From contig CM041465.1 of assembly GCA_023213395.1 (NCBI GenBank), forward strand, positions 162,633,741-162,697,740: 64,000 nucleotides of DNA, in the 5' to 3' direction. Origin of the DNA: Cycas panzhihuaensis (taxonomy: Eukaryota > Cycadophyta). A program made the position numbers and the translations under genes. Under the pieces are notes generated by a model that had not been told where the DNA came from, did no database searches, and was given only the letters and a program-made list of their open reading frames with translations. Positions 10,734 through 22,059 of this stretch are shown here, in pieces; position 1 is the stretch's first letter; each line of letters starts with the position of its first letter.

Positions 10734-11425
10734 CCCTCTTTGACGTAACCCTTAGGTTGAGACATGTAGACTTCTTCTTCTATTTTGCCATTCAAGAAGA
10801 CACTTTTCATGTCCAACTGGTATATCTTCCAATTTTTTTATGCTGCTAGAGCTATAACTATTCTTATTGTGTTTAGTTTAGCCACTGGAGAGAAGTTCTC
10901 TTCATAATCTACACCTACTATTTGTGTGTAGCCTTTTGCAACTAGCATGGCTTTGTATTTTTCTATTTTTCCATCAGGTCCCTTTTTTATTTTATAGACC
11001 CATTTATAATTTACAACTGATTTGTTGGATGGCAGTTCAACCAATTCCCAAGTCTGGATTTTTATTATGGAATCTAGCTCAGCATCCATGGCTTTTCTCC
11101 ATTCAACATGTTCTTTTGCTTCGGCGAATGATTGTGGTTCTACATGGCTGAACAAGGCTCTTGGTCTTTGACTCCTTGTTCTATGGGGAAGTATTTCCCC
11201 TTTACCTTCCTCTATAGTTTTGAGGTACCAGTTGGGAACCCTCTTTTCCTTTTTGCCTTCTTCGGTCCTTGATTCTTTCGGAGAGACTTCTTCATCCTCT
11301 AGAGTAGAGTTTGAGTGAGAACCTTGAGGTGAAATAGACTCTTTTGAAATGTCTTCTAAAGTTATGCCAAATTCTTCTTCTACAGGAGTGAATGGAGGAG
11401 CTATCTGAGATGTTTTCTCTATCAT
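10734..11425 (-). pseudogene. Copia-1 RT N-terminal region and integrase-RT linker
   Basis: Minus strand. An acidic linker from 11425 (TRSQRPRALF) leads into RT with FAEAKEHVEWRKAMDAEL, IQTWELVELP, YKWVYKIKKGPDGKIEKYKA and FSPVAKLNTIR to 10838. A stop at the ALAA position is followed by YQLDMKSVFLNG and VYMSQPKGY down to 10734. The text continues at 10181-10204 and then at 2534, once the insertions are skipped. Confidence 0.88.
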
Positions 11426-11476
11426 TTGGATTTGACTTGTACTTTCTTCTTTGCCTTCTTCATTGAAAACAACATC

Positions 11477-11824
11477 TCAACTTACATATACTTTGTTTGT
11501 TTTTGGATCTATGCACTTGTAGGCCTTGGAATTTTTGTTGTATCCGACCATAATATATTCTAAACTTTTTGAATCCGGCTTTTTTCTTTTTTTGCCTGGT
11601 ATATGGACAAAGGCTTGGCTACCAAATACTTTCAGGTGACTTATATCTGGCTTCCTTCCAATCCATGCTTCCTCTGGAGTAAGATGGTCTACTGCCTTGG
11701 TTGGACTCCTATTCAATAGGTAGCAAGCCGTGTTGATTGCTTCAGCCCAATATGTTTTTGGATTATTTTTTCCATGCATCATGCTGTGAGCCATCTCCAT
11801 CATGACTCTGTTTTTCCTTTATAT
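11477..11824 (-). pseudogene. Copia-1 integrase C-terminal half
   Basis: Minus strand, reading MMEMAHSMMHGKN, YWAEAINTACYLLNR, TPEEAWIGRKP, HLKVFGSQAFVHIP and GYNKNSKAYKCIDP, the standard end of a copia integrase. The upstream half lies beyond Gypsy-3, from 26880. Confidence 0.9.
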
Positions 11825-11829
11825 GCCAC

Positions 11830-12402
11830 TATGCATCTTCTCTTCTACTCTACCAATCTTATGCTAAATTCCACATACATTTACGAGCAAAAGAGAGACA
11901 CAAGGAATTGGAGTACAAGAACCAAGCTTTCATTACTATGGGCTCTGTGCCTGGTCCTCTCACAACCAGACGCAGGCTTAGACAATGTATAATAGTAGCA
12001 GTTAGGCGGCACTTGGCAAAAAATATACATATACATGTGTGTCATTCTTACAATAAGTTATATTTATATCTCCTAACCTGCGGTTGTAACTAATTACTAT
12101 AACTATTTTATCGTTTCTCAACATCATTTCACATTTTATTCTTAACTAATTTTACCCTGGTCGCACTAGCGTTGCCCTAGTTGCTCCTATCAGAGAGCTA
12201 GTCGCACCTATTGGAAGTCGGTCACACCTATTAGAAGCCTGGTTGCATCTGTTGGAACTCGGTTGCACTTTTTAGAAGCCTAGTTGCACTTGCTGGAACT
12301 CGAGTTGTACCTGCTAGCTGCCCAATCGTACTTCTGACTGTCTGTTCACGCCTTCTACTTGTTGGTTGCACTTCAAAATAATGCTTGTCTTTGGTCAAGA
12401 CA
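11830..12402 (-). repeat. 3' LTR of Gypsy-3
   Basis: About 573 bp, aligned with 26199-26874. The minus-strand polypurine tract TTTGGGAGA abuts it (12403-12411). It is shorter than its partner mainly because its internal GGTCGCACCTG-type repeat array (about 12155-12340) has fewer units. The outer end reads TATGC rather than TGTGC. Confidence 0.85.
12155..12340 (-). repeat. Minisatellite inside Gypsy-3 3' LTR
   Basis: Alternating units of about 25 bp, of the form CTGGTTGCACCTGTTGGAACT and CGGTCGCACCTGTTAGAAGC, with several degenerate copies. The same array is longer in the partner LTR (about 26515-26790). Confidence 0.75.
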
Positions 12403-12505
12403 TCTCCCAAATGCTACTTTAAACGAGTGATATATTTGTTTTTAAAATTCAAAAAAATTTATTACCCCTTCCTACTCTTCCCTATATAACAAAAATTCTA
12501 GAAAT

Positions 12506-12988
12506 TTACCTTCCCTTACTCCTTAGTTGGGCCTCCCTTATCTTTGCTTTTTCTCTCCTGATATATTCCATATCCAGTCTAGCAATTTGTTGAGGCAACC
12601 TTAACCTATTTCGTTTCAAATATTCACATAATAACACCACATCTCTCATTGTGTCTAATTGTGGAATTGTAGGCATTTCTCCTGAGTGCAATTGTTCTAT
12701 TTCCTGGGTTAATTTTGCATTCAATTTCTGAGTAAATTCTAATTTTGACCGGTACGTATTCATTTCTTCCCATAACTTCATACAGCGTTCTGATTCCTCA
12801 TAAGATTTGGGGATCGAGGCTCCCAACCGATGGAATACAAGTTGCCTGTCCTTTGGAATGTGTTGATCGAATTTCTCCTTGAATTGCTGCAGCTGTGGGG
12901 TGACCTCATCAACATTGTCTACCCATTCTAATATAAATTTCGTTGAAGACTCCAATTTATCTTTAGTTTCCTGAAGTTGTTGCTCCAA
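12506..12988 (-). pseudogene. Gypsy-3 extra 3' ORF, C-terminal coiled-coil part
   Basis: Open minus-strand frame of 160 codons between integrase and the 3' LTR, where plant gypsy elements sometimes carry an extra or env-like ORF. It is rich in Glu, Lys, Gln and Leu. The segments EQQLQETKDKLESSTKFI and KLEFTQKLNAKLTQEIEQL have heptad-like spacing, so a coiled coil is likely. No signal peptide or membrane segment is visible. Function unknown. It is the end of the longer broken region at 12989-14411. Confidence 0.7.
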
Positions 12989-14411
12989 CTGAATTATTCT
13001 TATTGTTTCTCAGGAAGGTTTAGACCTGCTTTCTAATTCTGCAACTAACTGTCTGGTCACTCAACCTAAAAAGGATGTTCTCCATCTGGACACATCCTGC
13101 AGATCACACTTCATGGGATCTAGTCTGTCTTCTAATATCTCCTTATCTACATTATATTCTACTTCAGGTGGCTAATTTTCTATTTTTTCTATAACTTCCT
13201 GTTTCCTTTTTTCTCTGGCTAATCTTATTCTCTTTTGTCTCTGAAATTCGTCCTCTATGTATTCCTATTCTTTGTTGTCTCCTTCTTCCTATTTTCTCTT
13301 CCCCAATTTCACTTGTTCTTTTTCCTTTTCTTCCTCCCCTTTTGGAGGTTCTTCCTTCTTTTCTTCTACTTCTCACTGGGGGACTTCAGCTTTCTATCTT
13401 CCCTATTTGTTCTATGAAGTTTCTCCTCTGTTTTCATCTTCTTCTTTTATTTCAATTACCTTTCTTTCCATTAACTTCAACTAATATTGTTTTTGCACCC
13501 AGGTTTGAACCATATCCTAAATTTCTGTCCATTTCTCATCATTGGTGAAGGCGCTGGTCTGACAAGCTAAGGGTGCCTGTTCTTTTTCCAGTTTAGGCAA
13601 TTCTAACTTTGAACATTGTGCAAATAACAGTCCCTGTAAGATCGGTACATGACAAAAATTCATTGATTTTACTATCTCCGGATGCTTATGCACTCTAAAG
13701 AATTTGCCATATTTAAGTCGGCCCAATTATACCGCTTCCCTTGAGCCACCTGATTAACCATAGTCCTCAAATTCATCGGTACGAAAAGCTTTTTTGTGTT
13801 AGTATTACCCTAGTGAAAATAAAGTGAGCTAAAAATCTCTTCTCTGGTGACTGTATCCCTGTGATTCTGATCCCTAAACTAAAGACGTCTTTCTCATTTG
13901 CTCCAATCTGTCTTTCTACTTCTTCTCTCGGAATCTAGTTATCTCTTCTGACTGGTTCATCATCCTTACGTAGACCAGTTACCACAGCTATCGTATCTTC
14001 CAAAATTTGTAATATCTCTAAGTGCGCTTCTAGTAATGGAGTTACTGTATTCATAAATTTCAGGGAACACAGAAAAGTCCTTACCAGTACATATTTTTGA
14101 AATCCTGTGGCTATCATTAATTTTCTCTGTGTGTCTTCTTCCTCCATAACCTGCCATTCCAAGCGAATACGAGGATTGTCATTCTCTTTGAAGACGATTG
14201 TTTTTGTCATTACTTCCCTCTGCGCCGGTTCGTTTGCTGCTCGCAAAATCATGCCCTGATTTAATCACCTCGACCTAGCAACTAATTACTTTATTTTTCT
14301 ACTGTCGTTATGATTTCTGTCACTGTGTTGTACAACTTATGCCAGATGGTGATATTCTTTCATCGACGTGCTTCATCATTATTCAAGGTGGTCGCACCGT
14401 TTGTGCATACC
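12989..14411 (-). pseudogene. Gypsy-3 extra 3' ORF, N-terminal and middle parts (broken)
   Basis: Pieces in several minus-strand frames. 13935-14252 ends with LEDTIAVVTGLRKDDEPV. 13517-13726 includes RLKYGKFFRVHKHPE. 13164-13376 is strongly charged (Arg, Lys, Glu). The VTGL motif resembles EVTGLSNEGETPI in the corresponding ORF of Gypsy-7. Gypsy-4 has inserted at its upstream end (14412). It matches no retroviral core domain I know. Role unknown. Confidence 0.6.
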
Positions 14412-14416
14412 ACTAC

Positions 14417-14933
14417 TGTTGCGTTCCAGGAAAACCCTCTCTTTAGGGGCCTGTCAACCGACTTAAACCCCAGAAATGAGCGCAGGAATATTAGCCGACC
14501 AGTAAGCCAGTCTTCTGGCCGACTTCATTAATGGTTCACTCCCAGTGAACTATCTTAATTCTGGCCGACTTCAAACAAGATAATAATCGGCCACTATAAA
14601 TAGGGAGCAAAGCCTCATTTGGTATCATCACTTCGGATTGGATCTCTTCTACATTTTCGGCTCTAGGGCTGCAGTTGGCTCGGCCTTTTGGCCTGAGATA
14701 TTTGGAGGATTCTCGCCTCAAGGGCGCTCATTCAAGAAGGATATTTTGTTTGTATTTTGCACAATATATTTACCTTTATTAGTACTATTTCCATTACTTT
14801 ATTTCGGTGTTTTATGGTGAATTTCCTGTATTCATTATTATTTGAGATTGAAGAGATCTGTTCGAATCTATATTAGACCAGTATCTGTGAATCTTTGAGT
14901 TATTTCTGAATTGAGTTAAAAGCTTCCGCTACA
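14417..14933 (+). repeat. 5' LTR of Gypsy-4
   Basis: 517 bp, starting TGTTGCG and ending CGCTACA. Contains repeated GGCCGACTTC words and a TATA box (14595-14603). Confidence 0.94.
14595..14603 (+). promoter_or_regulatory. TATA box in Gypsy-4 5' LTR
   Basis: TATAAATAG, preceded by CCAC and followed by GGAGC, in the middle of the LTR. Preserved in the 3' LTR at 19721-19729. This is the likely core promoter of the element. Confidence 0.7.
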
Positions 14934-14935
14934 AG

Positions 14936-14947
14936 TGGTATCAGAGC
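14936..14947 (+). other. Gypsy-4 primer-binding site
   Basis: TGGTATCAGAGC, an exact match to the plant initiator tRNA-Met complement, two bases after the LTR end. The following TTCGTCGAAGC can form a small stem. Confidence 0.88.
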
Positions 14948-15217
14948 TTCGTCGAAGCTATCCTGTGGAAAAGTGTCTCCGGAGAATATAGTCGAAATTT
15001 TTTTCGGAAGAGCGAAAATTTTTGCGAGAAGGAAGTGAAAAATTTCCCCACCCTCCCACCCGTGGATTTTTGAGAAGAGCCCAAACGGAGTTACGCTCTA
15101 AGAAGGTTATACAACAAAAGAAGATGTCGACTGGCCAAGGCCAATCCATCGAGAACATATCGCCTCATTTAAGTAGGAAAGGAAATCCTAGCCTCGTTAG
15201 CAGGCCTCTCAGATCTC

Positions 15218-16060
15218 ATGCATAGAATCAACATGAAATTGGATGGTCCACAAGCAGAACCAATATGGGCCAAACAAGAAAAGGAAATAGAACAAGGAAA
15301 TACAAGTAATTTCGAAGGAAGATTTAAAACAGGAGGAGAATATCAAAGAAGAAACTGCAAGAATAACGAAGGGGTGACAATGGCAAAGATCAGCTTAGAG
15401 AAATTTGACCCCGATAAATCGAGGGATATAAGAGGATGGATCCTACAGATGGAAACTTATTTCTCGACCACGCGATACCGAACACGAGCAAGTATCTTTG
15501 GCATCATTACATTTGTATGGTCGAGCCTTGAAATGGTATTCATGGTGGCTTCAACCCGATGGGAAACAAAGTGAAAGTGGCGGAACATGAAGCATGGGCT
15601 CATAACCCAATATGAAGACTCATGGAGTAATGGACTACTACCACCGGTGACAAGATTACAAAGAAACTAGCTCACCCAAGAGTTCATTGAACAATTTCAG
15701 TGTTACAATGTCTAATTCGACAACCGTACCACCAGAACTCCTTCTGGAAACATACATTAGCGGATTAAAACCTCCAATAAGATATCGTCTAAAAGCAATG
15801 TAGGTGCCAACATTAGACTCAAGAATCAAAACAAAGAAGATGCGTGGAAGCGTAATCATGAAACTAGACCTACGCTCACACGCAGTAATGTAAAGCTCAC
15901 AAGGATTTAACCCAAACTGGAACAGGTCAGGAACTAAAGTGGAGGCTCCATTAACGATTAGAAGTAATCAAGAGACATCAACAAAGGAAGAGCACATGAG
16001 GAAAGGAACTTGTTTTAAATGCGGGGCGAAATGGAATCGCGAACATCAATGCGCCTAAGA
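15218..16060 (+). pseudogene. Gypsy-4 gag
   Basis: Broken Gag. 15218-15574 contains LEKFDPDKSRDIRGWILQMETYF, the start of a Retrotrans_gag domain; later text is frameshifted. A zinc knuckle of the chromovirus form CFKCGAKWNREHQC lies at 16011-16052, followed by a stop. Confidence 0.82.
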
Positions 16061-16071
16061 AGAAGGTATAT

Positions 16072-16437
16072 ATGATTAATACCGAAGATACAATAATATC
16101 GGAGGAAGAAGAAGCACCCGAGGAAATTCATGAAGAAGTTGAAGAAAAGCCAGAGGAGGCTGAAGTAGACGAACTATTGGAGCTAGATACAGAAAATGTA
16201 CACATATCACTCCAAGCAATTACAGGACAAAGTGTTACACCACAAACACTTCAATTCTAAGGGATGATAAAAGGGGCACCTGTCGCAATTCTAGTCGATA
16301 GTGGTAGTACACATAACTTTATAAATAGGGCAACTGCAAAGAAGCTTGGAATTAAAATAGAGCCAATAAATACATTCCAAGTGTCAATTGCAAATGGGAA
16401 AACAAAGACTGCAAGTGAGGATTACGCAAAAAATTAA
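16072..16437 (+). pseudogene. Gypsy-4 protease
   Basis: An acidic linker (16072-16257, many Glu) ends in a stop at 16258-16260. It is followed in the same frame by the aspartic protease active site VDSGSTHNF (Asp codon 16297-16299) and FQVSIANGK. The frame ends at 16437. Confidence 0.85.
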
Positions 16438-16455
16438 TTCTGAGATGGGTGAATA

Positions 16456-17636
16456 TTGCACAAACACATGCATGTTTGCAATGCAAATCGGTGGCGTGGA
16501 TGCGATTGGGAATCCAGGGCTTCAAACTCGGGTAATATAGTCACTAATTATATGACCAGATTTATGTGCTTTCGCCAAGGAGGACGTAAGTATCGATTGC
16601 GTGCACCGAACACCACCAGTACAACTAGTCTCATCACACCGAATGGAGAAGATACTCAGGAAAACCCATCAGCATATATTATGACATGCTATAAGCTTGG
16701 AATCGAGGATACTCCACCAGAGATTCAACAAATTATAGAAGAATACAAGACAGTGTTCGATGAACCGAAAGGACTACCGCCTCTTCGAGAAAATCAACAT
16801 GCAATTGAACTTATACTAGGTGCGGCCACCAACGTTCGACCATATAGACATCCGTATCATTTACGGAAAGAAATCGAGAAAATCACAAGCGAACTCCTAT
16901 CCCAAGGGAGTATTACCCCTAGCACAAGCCCGCTCAAATTTCAGCTTGTTATCAAGACAAAAAGGATGGTTCATATAGAATGTGTGTAGACTACCGGGGT
17001 CTCAATCAATTAACAGTCAAGAACAGGTACCCGATCCCGCGCATTGACGATCTATTGGACGAAATTCATGGAGCAAATTACTTTTCAAAAATTGATTTAC
17101 GCTCAGGATATCATCAAATCCGGATAAAAGAAGAAGACGTCTACAAGACAGCGTTTAGAACACATGAAGGCCTATTTGAATTTAAGGTAATGCCATTTGG
17201 ATTAACAAACGCGCCGGCAACATTTCAGAGCACCATGAACGATACCTTCAGGCAAGTCCTACGCAAATTCGTGTTAATTTTCTTTGATGATATCTTAATC
17301 TATAGTAAGACATGGGAAGAGCATCTAGAACACCTGAAAAACGTTTTCGGAATTTTGCGTGATAATCAATTCTTTGCCAACAAGAAGAAATGTTCGTTTG
17401 CAAAGGAAGAACTAGAATACTTAGGCCATATCATAACTAGAGAAGGTATAAGGATTGATCCAAAGAAAATACAAGCAATTGTCAATTGGCCAACCCCGAC
17501 AAGTGTTACAGCAATTCGAGGATTCTTGGGGACAACAGGATTTGTTAGGAAGTTTATAAAGGGTTATGCACACCTAGCAACACCCCTCACGGATTTAACA
17601 AAGAAAGATGCATTTGTTTGGAACCTGAAAGCGTAA
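16456..17636 (+). pseudogene. Gypsy-4 reverse transcriptase
   Basis: First part 16456-16989 has LPPLRENQHAIELI and the RT N-terminus. A frameshift near 16975 precedes the second part (16980-17636): MCVDYRGLNQLT, YPIPRIDDLLDE, FSKIDLRSGYHQIRI, MPFGLTNAPATFQ and the catalytic FFDD box at residues 101-104 of that frame, then LGHIITREGIRIDPKKI. It ends at a stop before RNase H. Confidence 0.93.
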
Positions 17637-17675
17637 GAAGCTTTTGGTAATCAAGAAGGCCATGATAATGACTCC

Positions 17676-18398
17676 GTGTTAACAACACCGGATTTTTTGA
17701 AACCGTTCGTTTTGGAATGTGATGCATCAGGATTCGGGATAGGAGCAGTCTTACTCCAAGATGAAAGACCAATAGCTTATGAGAGTCAGAAATTAAATAA
17801 CAGAGAAAAACTCAAACCCATATATGATAAGGAGATGCTTGCTATCATGCATGCTATCGAGCAATGGCGACAATATCTATTGGGAAATTCCTTTCAAGTG
17901 CGCACGGATCATGATAGTCTGAAATACTTCCTCGCATGTAAGACATTGTCCGATGAGCAACAAAAATGGGTCAGTAAGTTGCAGAATTTTGATTTCACAA
18001 TAGTATACAAGAAAGGCAAAGAGAACATTATAGCAGATGCATTATCAAGAATCCCAGATGAAGCGAAAGAAGGTCCTTCATTGCAGTTGATATCAACAAT
18101 TATGCCCTCATGGTTAAAATCCATTAGAACAGAATATATGGCAGATCCAAGATACCAAAAACTCCTAGATAACATGAAGGGAAGCAATTCAGATAAATAC
18201 CAACAAAAGGGCGATCTGATTCTTAGGAATGGCAAAATTTGCATTCCTAAAAATTCCAAATTAAAGGAAATTATACTGCAAGAAGCTCATTCATCCCGTA
18301 TGTGCCATCGGTATAGACAAGACATATCGGAAGATAAAAGCATCGTACTTTTGGAAGGGCTTGAAATCAGATGTCCAAAAATTTGTGACAGAATGTGA
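17676..18398 (+). pseudogene. Gypsy-4 RNase H
   Basis: Open for 240 codons. Catalytic acid positions are visible in LECDASGFGIGAV, YDKEMLAI, RTDHDSLKYF and IIADALSRIPD. The tail enters the integrase zinc finger (LKEIILQEAH) in a frame that then shifts. Confidence 0.92.
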
Positions 18399-19473
18399 CA
18401 TTTGTCAACGGAATAAGGTAGAATGTGTAAAGACCCCAGGTCTCCTACAACCCCTACCAATTCCCAACCAAAAATGGGAAGAAATTTCAATGGATTTTAT
18501 TACAGGTCTTCCGAAATCAGAAGGTAAAGATGCAATCTTTGTCACAGTCGATAGATTAACAAAGTATAGCCATTTTCGAGGGCTACAGTCAACAAAGAAA
18601 GGCAAGTGACGAATGTAACTATACATGAAAGAAATCCATAGACTACATGGATTCCCTAAAAGTATTGTTAGCGATAGGGATCCAAAGTTCACCAGTAAAT
18701 TTTGGAAGGATTTATTTAGAATTGCAGGTACAAAATTACACATGAGCACAGCGTACCATCCCCAAACCGATGGACAGACAGAGATAGTCAACAAATGTCT
18801 AGAAGGTTATTTAAGGAATTTCTGCTCAGATAAACAAAATCAGTGGCACAAGTGGCTGCACCTAGCCGAGTGGTGGTATAATACAACATACCACTCTTCT
18901 ACCAAGATGACGCCATTCCAGGCTCTTTATGGATACCAGCCGCCATCTCTATTGACATGGAATGGATCATCCCAGGTTCAAACTGTCCAAGAACACCAAA
19001 AGCAAATGGAAGACACAATTAGAATTCTTCAGGACAATTTAGCAATGGCAAGGAACAGAATGAAGCAGCAAGCAGATGCGCAGCGATCGAAAAGGAGCTT
19101 CCAGAAAGATGATTGGGTTTTTCTCTAGTTACAACCATACAAACAAACGTCATTGAACAAGACGAAGACACAAAAGCTTGCTCCCCGATATTTTGGACCA
19201 TATCAAATACTTGACAGAATTGGGGAAGTAGCCTACAAACTTAATTTACCAACAACAAGCAAGATCCATGATACCTTTCATGTTTCATGCCTGAAGAAAA
19301 AGATTGGCGACAAGATAGTACCACAAACATCCTTGCCAGAACTCAATGAAGAAGGAAAAATTATGCTAGAAATAGAAGGGATACTCCAAATTCGCACCAG
19401 GCAACTTCGAACAAGACAAATCAAAGAGTACCTCATAAAATGGCAGACATTGGATATAGAAGATGCGACATAG
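18361..19473 (+). pseudogene. Gypsy-4 integrase with chromodomain
   Basis: Zinc-finger end CDICQRNK, then core with SMDFITGLP (first Asp), a stop at 18607, SDRDPKF (second Asp) and GQTEIVN (Glu). Then WYNTTYHSST and a stop at 19126 after DWVFL. The C-terminal part APRYFGPYQIL and IHDTFHVSCLKK leads into a chromodomain (about 19375-19475, QIKEYLIKWQTLDIEDAT) with a stop where a conserved Trp is usual. Chromodomains of this kind guide insertion to heterochromatin. Confidence 0.93.
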
Positions 19474-19547
19474 GAGTCGACGAATGGATCTGACAATTTC
19501 CAAAGCTACCAATGCTTTGAGGGCAAAGCATTGTTTTCGAGGGGACT

Positions 19548-20059
19548 TGTTGCGTTCAGAAAACCCTCTCTTTAGGGCCTCACAACCGACTTAAACCCTA
19601 GAAATGAGCGCAGGAATATTAGCCGACCAAGAAGCCGCCTTCGGCCGACTTCATTAATGGTTCACTCCCAGTGAACTATCTTAATTCTGGCCGACTTCAA
19701 ACAAGATAATAATCGGCCACTATAAATAGGGAGCAAAACCTCATTTGGTATCATCACTTCAGATTGGATCTCTTCTACATTTTCGGCTCTAGGGTCAGCT
19801 TGGCTCGGCCTTTTGGCCTGAGATATTTGGAGGATTCCCGCCTCGAAGGGCAGTCGTTCAGTAAGGATATTTTGTTTGTATTTTGCACAATATATTTACC
19901 TTTATTAGTACTATTTCCATTACTTTATTTCGGTGTTTTATGGTGAATTTCCTGTATTCATTATTATTTGAGATTGAAGAGATCTGTTCGAATCTATATT
20001 AGACCAGTATCTGCGAATCTTTGAGTTATTTCTGAATTGAGTTAAAAGCTTCCGCTACA
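19548..20059 (+). repeat. 3' LTR of Gypsy-4
   Basis: 512 bp, TGTTGCG to CGCTACA, preceded by the purine-rich tract CGAGGGGA (19539-19546). The TATA box is at 19721-19729. Confidence 0.94.
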
Positions 20060-20249
20060 ACTACTTTGGTGGTTAATTATCGGTCGCCTTCTGCATTTTT
20101 ATCATTATGACTCTTGCAGTTAACAAAAGGCCCGTCCCATCCTTGCTTTCGCTTGATGTGGCCTTTGTCTAATTCCATCGAATATCCCTTCTGGCTGGAG
20201 AACTTGTCCCCTTGGTCCTTGTGCTCCCTTTTTTTTTCTTATGTCTTAT

Positions 20250-21200
20250 ACAATTTTATTCTACTGCCATTGACCAACTTAGTCAAAGGCTTACCATCTA
20301 ACTACTCTAGTTTAATAGCCCCATTTTCATAAATGTGAATGACCTTGTAAGGGCTTAACCACCTTATTTTCATTTTGCCTGGTTTCATTTTAAATTTACT
20401 ATCATACAATAAAACTAAATCATTTACCCTATACTCTAGCTTTTTCAAATGTCAATCGTGCCAAACTTTACGTCTTTTTTTTCTATCTGTATCTCCCACA
20501 AAGCTCGAGCATGTGTTTTATCCAATTTTAATAACTAAATAAGTTTCTAGTCATAGGAAACTTCTGCTTCCAGCCTCAATTGTTGTGCCACCCTCAAATT
20601 TTTTGCCTGAAATTCCAAGGGAACCACAACTTCTAATCCATATGCTAATTGAAATAGAGTATGTCTATGTGGCCTTTTCCTCATCATTCTGTTTACCCAA
20701 AGAACTGAATGCAACTTATCTGCCTAGTCCGTCAAATCCATATTGCAAATTTTCATCAAAGCTATCTTGTCCATTAGCCCTAGGATAGTATGGTGAGGAT
20801 TTACCATGTTGTATCAAAAATTCTGAAGTTAAATATTTTATTGTCTGATTCAGAAAACTTCCTCCTTGATCTGATATAATCTCCAAGGGACGGCCAAATC
20901 TAACTATAATGACTTCGTATAAAAACTGGGTTGTGCTTCTAGCATAACATTTTTTCATTGGTTTGGATTTTGTCTATTCTGTCAAAAAATCTGTAGCCAC
21001 TAATATGTATCTTGCATTGGTTCTACGAGTCGGAGGACTGATTGGTCTTACAAAATCTAACCCCTATTTTTCAAATGGGGCCTAGGCTAGTATGGGATGT
21101 AGGGGCAAATAATTTCTCTTAGAGGGCTTACCTGTGCGTTGGCAAATGTCATAAGTATTTACCTATTTTTCAGCATCCGTAAACAGGGTTGGCCACCATA
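20250..21200 (-). pseudogene. Gypsy-3 integrase
   Basis: Minus strand. GLDFVRPISPPTRR (first Asp), then SDQGGSFLN (second Asp) within 20716-20958. The expected Glu region reads NGQDSFDEN, so the catalytic Glu appears lost by deletion. C-terminal text MKPGKMKIRWLSPYKVI and DGKPLTKLVNGSRIKLYKT ends near 20250. Several stops. Confidence 0.82.
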
Positions 21201-21920
21201 ATGCTGCTAATAAGATCTTCCGCGTTGTAACCTTGCTTCCATGATGGGTTGAGGCTACTCCCTCATGAGCTTCTCTCAGTATTGTTTGTACTTCGTGTTG
21301 CAATATGCATCTTCGTAACACTTCGTCTGGCCCCATCTTATATAACATGCCACCTATTAGTTGGAAGGGAAAGGCTTTCTTGATAAAACTTCTTCTTTCT
21401 GCCTTTTCTAGCCCCTTAGGTGTTTGTCCTGTGGATAAATATTCTGCAATTCCCTCGTACCATGATGGAACAACTTCAATAGAAAATAATTTATGGTCAA
21501 AAAAATCATCAAATATCCTAGTGCCTAGTTCTTCTTCCTTTACTCTAGAAAGTTGTTTGGTATCACGTGCTTGTCTCCTTTTTTCACCACAATTTTAAAC
21601 ATAAATTCTTGAAAGAGCATTAGCCAGTGACTAATCCTTCCTTGGAGAACAGGCTTATTAATTAAATATTGCAAATCTTGATGATCAACAAAGAATACAA
21701 AAGGGTTAGCCAACAAGTAATGTCATAAGTTTTGCAAAGCATGGATCATTCCAAGTCCCTCTCGTTTCATAATAGTTATGTTCAGCCAATGTCAATTTTT
21801 GGCTTGTAAATGTGATGGGAAGATCAATTTTTTCATCAGTAGGCTGATCTAACACACATCCAATGGCCTACAATGAGTCATCCACATGTACATGGAATGG
21901 TTTGTTCCAGTTTGGGAATC
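21124..21920 (-). pseudogene. Gypsy-3 RNase H and integrase zinc finger
   Basis: Minus strand, fragmented. VHVDDSL and ITFTSQKLTLAEHNYYET mark RNase H; SFIKKAFPFQLIGGMLYKMGP and HEGVASTHHGSKVTTRKIL mark the linker and HHCC finger (21163-21420). Frames change repeatedly. Confidence 0.78.
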
Positions 21921-22059
21921 TAAGCACAGGGGCTTCCACTATCTTCTTCTTCAAAACATCATAGGACAATTGTTGTCTCATCATCCATTCCCATTTATTT
22001 GCTTTTTTCAACAACGATTCTAAGGAATAGGCAATTTGACCATATCCTCTTATGAATTT

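Larger units (their letters stand above)
14417..20059 (+). mobile_element. Gypsy-4, chromodomain gypsy (chromovirus)
   Basis: 5643 bp inserted in Gypsy-3 with a perfect target duplication ACTAC (14412-14416 and 20060-20064). LTRs 14417-14933 and 19548-20059, tRNA-Met primer site, gag, protease, RT, RNase H and integrase ending in a chromodomain, all on the plus strand. LTRs differ by roughly 4% by eye. At least eight stops or frameshifts break the polyprotein. Confidence 0.95.

Noticed and set aside
13235-13548. Three overlapping plus-strand ORFs rich in Phe, Leu and Ser
   Set aside because: They are the antisense of the Lys/Glu/Arg-rich extra ORF of Gypsy-3; low-complexity shadow.
14936-14947. 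tRNA gene or tRNA fragment at the TGGTATCAGAGC sites
   Set aside because: Only 12 bases match, always next to an LTR; these are primer-binding sites.
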